This document shows, in pieces, positions 54,340-64,000 of a stretch of DNA of 64,000 bases. The DNA lies in contig NC_064622.1 in NCBI RefSeq assembly GCF_023898315.1, forward strand, positions 358,589,234-358,653,233, read 5' to 3'. The position numbers were made by a program, and so were the translations under genes. Origin of the DNA: Schistocerca nitens (lineage: Eukaryota; Arthropoda; Insecta; Orthoptera; Acrididae). Each line of letters starts with the position of its first letter. The stretch's first letter is position 1. The notes below the pieces were generated by a model, which saw only the letters and a program-made list of their open reading frames with translations, was not told where the DNA came from and made no database searches.

Positions 54340-54845
54340 TGTGGGATGAATGAGTGCGTGATGAAGAGATAGTGGAAAGGTACTACAAAAATTTGACCAA
54401 TGATGTTTTTAATGTTGTGCTAAAACTTGCATTAAAACTGAAACATCCCAACCCTCACTACCTGCTATTACTTATGCATTTCAGACTGCACAAGCAGCCA
54501 TCCTAATAAATACTAGTCCAACATCCAGAAAAAGTGCATCTGCAACTATTTGATTGTACAACTATTATCAGACCCCCCATGTGTGGGGGAGCAGAACAGT
54601 CTGTTGAACAAATTGTAGAGGAATGTTCCAATAGATGTTTTAGTGGAGGCTGGAATGGCATAATCAACGCCTCACCAACAGTACTGGATTGGATAGACTC
54701 TTCTGGATATCAGTTTGTGATATAATTAATGACCATAACTCTTGTACATTCCTTTTGTTATGTATAAATATTTCTTTTGTATTGTGTCAATATCGCTGTG
54801 AACTGAATGTGTATTTCCATATGATAAATAAATAAAAAATTCAGA
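54340..54845 (+). mobile_element. LINE 3' end, short fragment
   Basis: The frame 54534-54725 reads PPMCGGAEQSVEQIVEECSN then FSGGWNGIINASPTVLDWID, like the C-terminal CxCG..xxxHIVxECP/W region of RTE- or Jockey-type LINEs. The 3' UTR ends AATAAATAAAAAATT. Upstream about 200 bases have lost their frame. The clade is not certain. Confidence 0.65.
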
Positions 54846-55616
54846 AAAAGCCATGCCACTAGAAGCAAAAGGATGCCTCCAGTAACTGTAGAAATTAAAG
54901 CGGGAAGAGATTACAAGATATTCCGGGTACTATAGACTGAAAACATTTCAGGGACTGATGGTAAAATCACCAAGTCTGTGTTATCATCAAAAACGTACTT
55001 AATTGTATTAGTGACTAATCTGATTTTAGCCTTCATAAATCATTTTTAATCATAGATTACTATTCATGTAACATTTACAATCATCCCATTTGTTATGAAA
55101 TACATAGGTACATTCCAGGAATCAACACTTTAAATTGCAAGTTTTTGAAAGTAAATTGTTTCCAACACAGTAATGATAAATTTCAGATCTGGTTGTTGAA
55201 TTGAAATTTTATGATGGTGTGGCAATTTAACTCATTAGTGCAAAACCACACAGATACTTTAAGTTACTGTTGACCTGAATGCAAATTATGTGTAGGTACA
55301 CAATGTATCAACAGGTGTCCGAAAATAATTCATTTATTATTTATGAACAATTCTAATGATATCTATGAAGTACTGAACAACTACCTGGCTGCTTCCATTT
55401 TATCAACAATTATTAAATTATTGAGTTAAAAAACAACACTGTTTCACTGACACCCATACAAATTATTTCAGCTGATGTATATTTGGCTTTTAGGAATTCC
55501 AACAGATGTCTGGAAATAGTAATTAATGTCATTGTGGTGATGGGGTATTGGATTAGTTTCCAATGCATGAAGAAACAGCTGTATTTCTAATATCCAAATT
55601 GGACTGCACATGAAAA
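54846..55616. other. AT-rich spacer, no gene seen
   Basis: No recognised feature. Confidence 0.5.
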
Positions 55617-55824
55617 GATAATTTTTGGAAATTTGTGGTTAAGTTCCTATGTGACCAAACTACTGAGGTCATTGGCCCCTAGGCTTACACACAACTTAAT
55701 CTGACTTAAACTAACGTACACTAAGGACAACACACACCCATGCACCAGGGAGGACTCAAACCTCTGACGGGGGCGGGGGAGTCGCCTAAACCGCACCAAG
55801 GCACCTCAGATTGCGCAGCTGCAC
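55617..55824 (-). mobile_element. tRNA-derived SINE
   Basis: Read on the minus strand: a tRNA-like head with B box GGTTTGAGTCC (complement of 55752-55762), then TGGGTGTGTGTTGTCCTTAG and a tail-side GGAACTTAACCACAAATTTC. I associate this SINE style with orthopteran genomes, from general familiarity and not from a search. The A box lies near 55780-55795 and is imperfect. Confidence 0.8.
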
Positions 55825-57535
55825 ATGAGAAGGAAACAGAATCTCAATATATGTAACACTCCAAGATGCACAGTTTGGCTGCTAGTTTCCTACATAATGC
55901 CAGCAATCATTTGTTCCTTGAGATACACTTCACAATTATTACTTATCAATCCAGTCTTTTCTATAAAGGTGTAGTTCTTGCGATAGAAGTGGAACTACTT
56001 GGTACACAAAATCATTGCAGCCATACCATCCTCCTCTTTCCTGCTGCCAGAACCATGTGCACTTTTATTGTCAAAACTGCTACAGTAGGTTGTTTCTTGC
56101 TCTTTTATGGCATACAAAAGAATCATGTTCCTCACTTGCCAGTAGGCCAAAAACATTACTACATAAGAGACTGGGCCTAGGTTCAGCTGTAGACCAATCA
56201 GGTATGGCATTGATGGAACATTTGAAAGGAACATTATGGCTTGATGTCCCACTCACAATTAGGTCAGCAGGGCACAAGCTCAGATTGGCGAAATAAACTT
56301 GCTCTCTCTTCCTCAAATAAATAGTGCCAGTATTTGCTTCAATTAAATTTGGCAACATGTTACATGTGAGTTTTGGAAAGATAAGCCCGTGTCTTGGTTA
56401 CATCACATCAGTGTTTGATGCCTTCCCCAACAAGGATGTGAACTAAATCACAAATGAGGTTATCAGTGCAATGAGACTGTAAAACTTACTCTAAGAAGTA
56501 TTTACCACTGATAATACAAAACTTCTGAACAAAAGAAGTTGTGTATCCCATCTATATTTGTACTCTTACAATTTGTCACTTGACAATATTTTTTTACCAC
56601 TTATAACTATGCACTAAATCGTTAACTGTATCTTGCAGCCACAGACAAATGTATAGCAACAAAGTTGACTTTGATGTCAAACACACCCATCACCAGTTTA
56701 GTGTCCAGTTGACAAAAGCATTAAGAGGCAGGCACTATTAAACAAGACAGATATAAAATAGCTTCAGAAACATATCAAACCATGCCACTTTTAGTTTAAG
56801 AAAAAATTCACAACTGATCAGTACTTAGACTTCTCTTACATATTCATGTCTCAAAAGCTATTATAACACACTGACTGCCATAAGTTTAGTGATGGATGTT
56901 TCCCAGCCGGGTCAGGGTGGTTAATTCTAATGTCATGACTCCAGTTTTACCCCCGTTCCACTATATCATTCAGCACATAGTTCTTGTACTGAGAAAGACA
57001 GTCTAACTATTGAGAACATGATTTTCAAATGCATTCCATTAAGTACAATCTTTAACAAAACCTCTCGAACTGCATAGAATTAAGCTGAAAGAAAATTGAT
57101 GTCACCCACAGTTTTAAATATCCAAGTGGGTAGCAAAATGTTAAAAGCTTAACCAGAATGAATGAACGAACAAATGAATGAATGCACTACCAAAAATTAT
57201 GCACCATTTATAAATTTTAGAACATTTAACCTAAACCTGTGACAGACTGCTGACCAATCCCATTCAAAGTGAGTGAGAGATAGCCATATGGAGATATGAT
57301 GTGGGCAAAGGTATGTACTGATAATTCTAATATGGGAGAATTCAATGTATGACCATTATAAGAAATGGTTTACTATGATCAGAGTGTTCAAAGATTTAAA
57401 GCTTAACATTCTAGCTAACACTGCTTGGATGAATCACTTGAATCAGCTTTTGCTGTCCTCACAACAGCAATCGAAATTCATGCCTATGGATGAAAAATTC
57501 ACTCTTTGGCAGGTGCACAACACAATGAAAGTATT

Positions 57536-57538
<3 letters not shown>
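55825..57538. other. spacer without assigned genes
   Basis: Open frames at 55866-56358 on both strands are moderately protein-like (the minus strand reads GTSSHNVPFKCSINAIPD) but match nothing I know. They may be part of an old DNA transposon. The rest is AT-rich. Confidence 0.4.

Positions 57539-57586
<48 letters not shown>
57539..57586. repeat. (AC)24 microsatellite
   Basis: Uninterrupted 48-base dinucleotide run. Confidence 0.97.
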
Positions 57587-57588
<2 letters not shown>

Positions 57589-57694
57589 CAACAAGGCCCA
57601 AATTGAAAGAATAAGGATTCAAAATATAATGTATGAGGTGTAAAACAAGACAGTTATAGATTAAAATGAAAAACAACTATGCCATTTCAGTGTC

Positions 57695-57700
57695 TTTATT
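57695..57700 (-). terminator. candidate distal poly(A) signal of akirin
   Basis: AATAAA on the minus strand. A proximal alternative is at 59349-59354. Confidence 0.5.
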
Positions 57701-58589
57701 TTACATTTGATACGCAGCAGTTCATTTCCACTTGCTTTCAGACCAAATGATTGTGCATTTTTGTTATTTTTATATGCACCACAATGAAAACAAAGTAACA
57801 TAGAATAATTATACAAAACATATCTACATTTCCTATAGCAGTCGCAAAATTAACAATAATACAAACAACATTGATGCCACAAAAACTACAACTTTTACTA
57901 AAACAGGGCTTGCCTATAAATTACAAAAGCTTACAATTTACAAGACATCTCACAAATCAGGCAACTGTTATGAATACTTACAAATATGCACAAATACTTA
58001 ATTTGTAGACAAGTAAAACCTACTCTGGAGGAACAGATGTAGGGACAGTAGTAATGTGGTTTCAAACCCACAACTTAAAACCAACAATATGTTATATATA
58101 CTTATAAATTACATCAAATGTTGTGATATGGAATATACTCAAATACAGCCCACATTATATTGTTCAATATCAATGTCAACATCAGGGACTATACACAAAA
58201 GAAGATAATCACAATGGGCACACTTTTCTTTTGGACCTGTCAAGTCACAAGTACAGTGTATTATAAAACTTAAATCGTGATCTGATGTTAGTAATAACAC
58301 AAACCAGCTGACATTTCCCAATTCAAACATAAAAAATACTGGATAAATTACGTGAAATTCAGTCCTTTTGTAGTAAAAAGGATCACTTGTAATCATTTTT
58401 TATCTTCTTTTACACACAAACACCATAAATCTGGACAGATGTGAAGCTTAACAGGTTTAACGTCAGGAATAGAGCAACAAAAACAGTAGTTCACCCTATT
58501 CATGCATGGTATTCCACTTTTTTAAATTGTGCACAATGACAGAAGGTGTTTTCATGTTCACGTCTCATTGTTCTTAAAGCACTATGTGC

Positions 58590-58592
<3 letters not shown>

Positions 58593-58652
<60 letters not shown>
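58593..58652. repeat. (AC)30 microsatellite
   Basis: Uninterrupted 60-base run; (GT)30 in the sense direction of the akirin transcript. Confidence 0.97.
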
Positions 58653-58656
<4 letters not shown>

Positions 58657-59581
58657 TTACCTTTCACTGGCTGCAGAATCAGTCACTGATTGACAATATT
58701 CCTATGTACGCCTAATATGTTACACTCAGCATTACAATCTACATTAACTAAATTATCAATTTAAGCACAATATCAATGAAACAGCATTTAGTGAATGAGG
58801 TGACAGTCACACTTTAATATTCTCAAAATGTTTGTTATACAATACAACAATAAACAAGGATTAACTAATTTTGAAGACAAATTTTCCACTTTACAGCTGT
58901 TCCACAGTACGATATGAAGTGCACAGTCCTACAGTTCAGTGTCATCAATTCCTCCTCTGCATGTCATGCCACTGCTTTCCACACTACACAGAAGTGCAAT
59001 TATACTTTCGTAACAGAGCCTTCTGGGAATATAAGCTGATATATTAATATGTGCATGATGTGACAATGAATTTCTTCTACACATTCAAGCCAGTTCACTA
59101 TTACTGCATCGACTTCATTTGTCACCAATCAGGTTTCCACAATTCTCAGCAAAGCGACTTTATCGCTAACATTCAGCATGCCTCCATAGAAATATCTTTA
59201 CTTCTAGTACTTTAAGTGAACTTGTTATTTTCAACTGCCGTTCACTTTAAGATCTCAGTTATACTGCAAAACAATTCTAAACAGTTGCTCATTACATGGC
59301 ACAACTAGGGTTCAAGTTAACTGTGGCAACCGGGACATGTACAAAATATTTATTATTGACAATATGCAGTCAACATAAAGGGAAATGCCTAGCAACATAC
59401 ATAATTCCCCACTGCTATGCACAGATTTCCTTTCTACCAATTTCGTCTTCTTATGAAGTCTGTTCATTGCATTTTTACTCAGCAATTTATATAATTATTA
59501 GGCACAGCATTTAAGACTACAAGGAAAACGTGGTTCTGAAAGAATTTGAGCTGCTGCATCATTCATGGCAGCAACAGTTGT

Positions 59582-59592
59582 TTAAGACAAAT
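59582..59592 (-). CDS. akirin: akirin, last coding exon (Y-L-S-stop)
   Basis: On the minus strand an acceptor TTTTGTGATTTCAG is followed by AT TTG TCT TAA. Joined to the T left over from the exon at 63173-63335, this gives TAT TTG TCT TAA, the conserved Tyr-(Leu/Val)-Ser end of akirins. Only 11 coding bases lie in this exon; the 3' UTR follows without interruption. The phase, the acceptor and the known C-terminus all agree. Too short for any ORF search. Confidence 0.85.
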
Positions 59593-62500
59593 CTGAAATC
59601 ACAAAATAAATAGGTATATACTATGTTCTAATTTTATAATACTACATTACAAACAAACATGAAATGACGTAGTTGAAAATAACTGAAAATAATTACTGCA
59701 CATTTATAAAATATACGAAGTTAAATTTTAAAAAAGTACTTAATACTGAAAAACATTAATAATGCGATTGGAAAGTTTTCTACTATTTTGCACCTCTGTA
59801 GCTCTCCTGCAAACAAGGATGTTTTATTCACCTTCATTATAATAACTTGCAGATCCTTAATATACGGAGTGTTTCAAAATGACTATATGGGTTTTAATGC
59901 TTTATAACATTTACTGAATTCAGCTTATGATTATAAATAATACATCAAATGAAACAACAACTCAAACAGATTTGTCTGTGTACCCATGCTCAGAGTGAAG
60001 AGTATGGAACGACCAAGAATGACTGAAGAACGCGTTGAACAAGTGAGGGTCTTTCACGTGTAGCCCCAAGAAATTACTTCGGAAGTCTATTCGTGAATTA
60101 GCAGTTCCAGTGACATGTGTGTGAAGACTTTTAAGGAAATGCTTAAAACTACATTCGTATCATTTGCAGTTATTACAAGAGCTAAATCTGACGGACTATG
60201 GTTTACTTGCCATGTAATGGTACGGTAGCAACAAGACTCCCCTAAATTGAATGTTTTATCTGCCATATCCTGGTGGAAAGTTAATGGGCCATTGTTTTTC
60301 AGTGAAGCAGCTGTAACGGGTGTTTATATCTTGAGTATTAGAACTATGGCTGTTTCCTCAATTGGAAGAAGCTGTACCACATAATTTTATTGGCAGCAAG
60401 ATGGTGCACTGCCTTACTGGCATAACTCTGTAAGCGACTGGGTAAATGACGACGTACCCGACCACTGAATTAGTCGCAAGGGGCCACATGACAGCTTGTT
60501 TTGCATGACCTCCACGTTTACACATGATCTCATCCCATGCAATTTTTAGCTTTGATGTACATGAAAGACAATGTGTATGTGCCTCCACTACCAGTGGATC
60601 TACCTGACTTTAGAAACAGCGTTGTTGCAACAATAACTCCAGACACACTGTTCAAGGTTTGGGAAGAACTCTTAATGACTGTGTGACAAATCGTGTTCAC
60701 ATTTAACACTTGTAAAAAACATAATTGTTAGTCGCTGTTCATATGTAATGCCATAAGCTAAATAAATAAATACTTGTAAAAAAAGTGTTCGAGCTGCTCT
60801 TTCATTTGATGTATTATTTTATAGCTGTAAGTTGAACATAATAAATGCTACAAATCTTTAAAACCTGTATATTCATTTTGAAACACACTATACTAGAAAC
60901 CACCATAAAGCATCTACCTGGAAAATATTCGCAACAAGTCTCGTCTGTGTTTATATGCATGCAAACTATACAGGTTATACAGATTTTACAACTTTTTGGT
61001 CTCACCAACCTGCATATTTTTTGGTACAAAACTTGCATGGTCAGCTCTACTTGTTAGTAAAATATCAAACTCACATTATATATACAAGGCAATATTTATC
61101 CATCACGCACATTCTGAAGCTTCTCTTCAATGAACATATGCAAAGAAAATTGCATAAAAAACTGCTATGAATCAAAGTCAGTGCCTGACACTATGCATTA
61201 TCACAATTTAAAGCAAATGTTTACAAACAGGTGACTAGCAGAAAATTTTGGTGTTCAGAATGAATTCTGATTTTTTAATAATGTGGCAAAGAGAAGAAAT
61301 ATTACAGAAAATAGAGAAACAGCCAGTTAAAAATATCAAATTAAGATTGTCACGCACAAACAATTTGGTCCGAATTCTTTCTGGCAACAAATGTGATGTT
61401 CAGATCTGGCAATTTGCTATAGATTTGGAGGATAGGTGGTGGAAAAAAGCTCCCACCCTTATACAGTGAGCCAATTCTCCTGGTGTATATATGAGGGCAA
61501 AGGCACATGCTACATCTCCCACCCCCACCCCCTTAACTGATCGTGGCTAGTGGAGTACTGAGGCACTCAAACCATAACTAAATTTGCTTCAGCTCTCTTC
61601 ACTTCAATTTCCATGGGAGCATTCTCTCCATTGCCAAACTGACTATGATATTATACACTAGTCTATTTCCTACTTCTGAATTACAAAATAACAGCTGCAA
61701 CCTAAATACCACCACCCAATAGCAATTTTAGCACAGAAAAAAGTTATTGGCTCCAGCAGTCAACCCTGTGTGAAAATATGGACCATAATTCTGACAGTCT
61801 GCCGTTCTGACCATCTGAAAGTACAGCTTTTAAATTTATTTGTATACTATTGATACGGAAACATCAGCCCAATGCGTTTTTAAATTCTGTCCAATAACAC
61901 ATTATTCTATATGGAAAATAGTAAGTAATAAGAGTATGAAATATGTCAACCTCGTGCACATATATGTTCAATATTATTTCAGTAATATTCTTGTACTGAA
62001 ATTCTACAGCTATGTATATGCTTCAAAATCAAAGTGAAAAAACCTAAGCAACTGAAGAATCGTTAATGAGGTTAATTATTTTAGATCTACAGTTTAGTCA
62101 TGTCCAAACATTTGGAAAAACAGTGCATTTGCCAAATGCATTTATCCTGCACTTGTGAACTGCAAGTGTTCTCTGGCAACAGTTACAGTTTAGAAACCAT
62201 GCATTTTCACACAATAAACTAATCATTCTGCGAGTGTCGAAACAGTAATTAACAAACTTTTCTCACTTCACTGTATAGTACTTCGCACTCAGGCATAATG
62301 TGGCTGCAGTGTGGCAAAGTCAATGTAACAACTGGTAAGTGGAAAAATTTGAAAGCTGTAAGTTTCAGAAAGTTATAATTATAGCCTATATTTTTGCAGG
62401 ATCGACTGCTGGGTCTGATATCTCACAAGAGTGCTTTTTTTCCCCTCCTTAAAATGTGAGAACAAGTTTGCTATGTTTCCTTGTTAGCTGACCAACATCC

Positions 62501-63172
62501 ACATTATGCACAATCTAATGACATCCGCATGTTATGAAATACTGCCTTAAATCTTCAAACCCAGCAAGATGCTGACATCCAATCGACTGTAAATATAAGT
62601 ATCTTTTCCACATTACTGTCATGTGGTAAAATCTGTTCTATGCAACTTTTCAGCTGTAGATATTCTAATCCTATCACTGACAGTAAAAAAAATCTTCAAG
62701 GAAATGGTGACCACTAGTTTATCTAACATTTAATTATGTCCATTTTATATAACAGCAAGTGTTACAGCACTTGTTTTAATAACACTCAGATCATCTGGAA
62801 AATCTCTCCAAACACAACTACTCCTGAACTCTGGAAATGGAAAGTGATTCTCCAATATGTGCTAGGCCACAGGTATCTGCTATGTTTTCACATTAATGTG
62901 TTACTGCTCTGAAAATCATGTCAGCGTATTTCAAAATTTCCCCATTTTAGTAGCTGACGAGTATACTGTCTCAAATCAAACAGATATTTTTCTGTGCATC
63001 TTTCAATTAAAAGTAACTGGTTCAAAGAACATCAACAAAAATTTCAATTACTATTTCCATTCTGTGGAGATAAGACACTTTCAATCATGAGATATTAAAC
63101 ATTAGATCATTGAAATTTTTTATAGTACAAGACTAACATTGAATTTAAGAAATCACAAATATCTACACTTAC
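59593..63172 (-). other. akirin last intron
   Basis: Bounded by a GTAAGT donor (complement of 63167-63172) and a TTTCAG acceptor (complement of 59593-59598). About 3.6 kb long. It contains the transposon at 59865-60890; the remaining 61-63 kb part shows no gene or repeat that I recognise, apart from a C-rich patch near 61530-61552. Confidence 0.8.
59865..60890 (+). mobile_element. mariner-like transposon with long inverted ends, in an akirin intron
   Basis: Ends share GTTTCAAAATGA and remain similar over about 105 bases (as far as AATAATACATCAAATGAAA), in inverted orientation, each flanked by TA (59863-59864, 60891-60892). The transposase reads on the plus strand in broken frames: ATG at 60006 giving PRMTEERVEQVRVFHV, FSEAAVTGVYILSILELWLF (the F.D...TVTG.xYLxML block) and TPDTLFKVWEEL near the end. 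It lacks the QQDGAPPH catalytic block and carries many stops, so it is dead. Confidence 0.85.
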
Positions 63173-63335
63173 AACTTGGTACAGCAGCAGCCTCAAAACG
63201 TTTCTGAATCTGATCGTAAGTAAATTTCACAAAGGCATCATACTGCTCTGATAGCTTTATGTTTAAAACACGATCGTACTCCTCACGAATTTGGCTCTCT
63301 CGCTCCTTCAGCATGCGTTCACAAATCAAACCAAC
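63173..63335 (-). CDS. akirin: akirin, penultimate coding exon
   Basis: A nuclear cofactor conserved in animals. In Drosophila it works with the NF-kB factor Relish in the Imd immune pathway and with the Brahma chromatin remodeller. The exon encodes 54 residues, [20 protein letters not shown] ... [20 protein letters not shown] ... AAAVPS, the highly conserved akirin C-terminal helix. It is preceded by an acceptor (CATTTTCCAG on the minus strand) and ends with T followed by GTAAGT. Its length, 163 bases, leaves one base that pairs with the exon at 59582-59592. The N-terminal exons, with the nuclear localisation signal, lie beyond the window to the right. No lesion is seen; the exon appears functional. 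Confidence 0.95.
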
Positions 63336-64000
63336 CTGGAAAATGTTGAAACATATAACGAGTATCAATGACATTGACAAAATCTGTACATTTTATTATA
63401 ATTTTAATACAGTAATGCTAATTTTACACCAATAATCTATTCTTAGTGTTAGCAATACTCAAATTTTAACCAGCAATTGACAGACTGTCCCTAGAAGAAT
63501 TACGTGAATAAATTCTCAAAACAAAAAGTAAGCCACATATAAAGCCTTTTATTGCTTATGAAACTGCTAGTGCACGTAATGTCAATGAATCTGCTTGCTC
63601 TTAAAGCATATGTGGACACAAATTTTGGGTGTAGATCACTAAGATGATTCTGTCTAACCCTGTGCCTGGTTAGTATTAAACAAAGATCTGGAAATTCAGG
63701 GTACCAGAATTCTGAAGCAACAGCAACCATTTTATCTTACATTTACCTTATTTTGATTACTACTTCTATAACAGTGGCAGTCCTTCCAATACCACAATGG
63801 TCTTGCTCTCCAAATGAACAACAGGAATTTATAAAAGTGTAGGATTAACAATGACATGGTACTGTATTAAATATTTCAACAGCCCACTACAGTTCACTTT
63901 CTTCCTGTTTACCACTGTCAACTCATCAAACCGAATGCCATGCATATGCAGAATTAGGAATTATGTACATGTTTCATATGCAACTATCGGATTTGTGCAC
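63336..64000 (-). other. akirin upstream intron (partial)
   Basis: AT-rich sequence beyond the acceptor of the exon at 63173-63335. No further exon is visible. The open frame at 63500-63730 has no recognisable domain or splice context and is probably chance. Confidence 0.65.

Larger units (their letters stand above)
57675..59581 (-). other. probable akirin 3' UTR
   Basis: The minus-strand region after the akirin stop (59582-59584) up to a canonical AATAAA (complement of 57695-57700), which would place cleavage near 57675. A second AATAAA (complement of 59349-59354) could give a short UTR of roughly 250 bases. It contains an (AC)30 run and no mobile element that I recognise, unlike most of the window. 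Extent is inferred from signals only. Confidence 0.55.

Noticed and set aside
55866-56358. Overlapping open frames on both strands (85-104 codons) that look protein-like
   Set aside because: No recognisable motif in either direction, and overlapping frames on both strands are likely to arise by chance. Kept only as a remark in the spacer entry.
63500-63730. Open frame of 76 codons on the minus strand near akirin, possible upstream exon
   Set aside because: No similarity to the akirin N-terminus (no nuclear localisation motif), no fitting splice signals; taken as intron.

Overview
The window looks like insect nuclear DNA, most likely from a large, repeat-dense genome such as that of a grasshopper or locust. 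It is AT-rich, with no operons and long non-coding stretches. Several tRNA-derived SINE-like repeats and many decayed LINEs and Tc1/mariner, hAT, piggyBac and gypsy copies fill most of it. The order-level guess rests on general resemblance of the SINEs to orthopteran repeats and is an inference. The only host gene I can support is akirin, on the minus strand at the right end: a 163-bp penultimate coding exon (63173-63335), a tiny terminal coding exon (59582-59592) that completes the C-terminus, and a likely 3' UTR reaching about 57.68 kb.

Layout. 0-10 kb: a LINE 3' end; a CR1-like fragment split by a Tc1-like element with TA duplication; two tRNA-type SINEs; mariner-like remnants; a LINE ORF1 (SGNH type) broken by other insertions; and an RTE-like LINE with dead catalytic residues (7.5-9.55 kb). 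10.7-15.8 kb: an almost complete CR1-type LINE with a repeated 5' leader, an ORF1 carrying a PHD-like finger, coiled coil and SGNH-esterase-like domain, and an ORF2 (endonuclease plus RT) broken by a few frameshifts. 15.8-22.4 kb: a nest in which an old LINE is interrupted by two younger LINEs, one of them followed by a 602-bp tandem duplication, then a truncated RNase H-bearing LINE. 23-26 kb: piggyBac and gypsy remnants. 26.4-35.2 kb: two copies of a DUF4780-like/EN/RT/RNase H LINE lying head to head around one 330-bp module. 36-44 kb: a run of Tc1-like elements. 44.5-46.6 kb: a tRNA-like foldback repeat split by a CR1-type LINE with an open RT frame. 49-54 kb: an internally deleted mini-transposon with 32-bp perfect terminal repeats and a hAT/ZBED5-like element split by a CR1 copy. 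57.7-64 kb: akirin, with a transposon in its last intron.

The genes do not form a pathway. The elements are independent replicators at different stages of decay, and the nesting gives their relative ages. I did not find a convincing new defence, toxin or metabolic system. The most unusual structures are the head-to-head LINE pair, which shares a nonsense codon, the tRNA-like foldback repeat, and the repeated LINE 5' leader. Boundaries given to the base are those fixed by terminal repeats or splice sites; the others are approximate.
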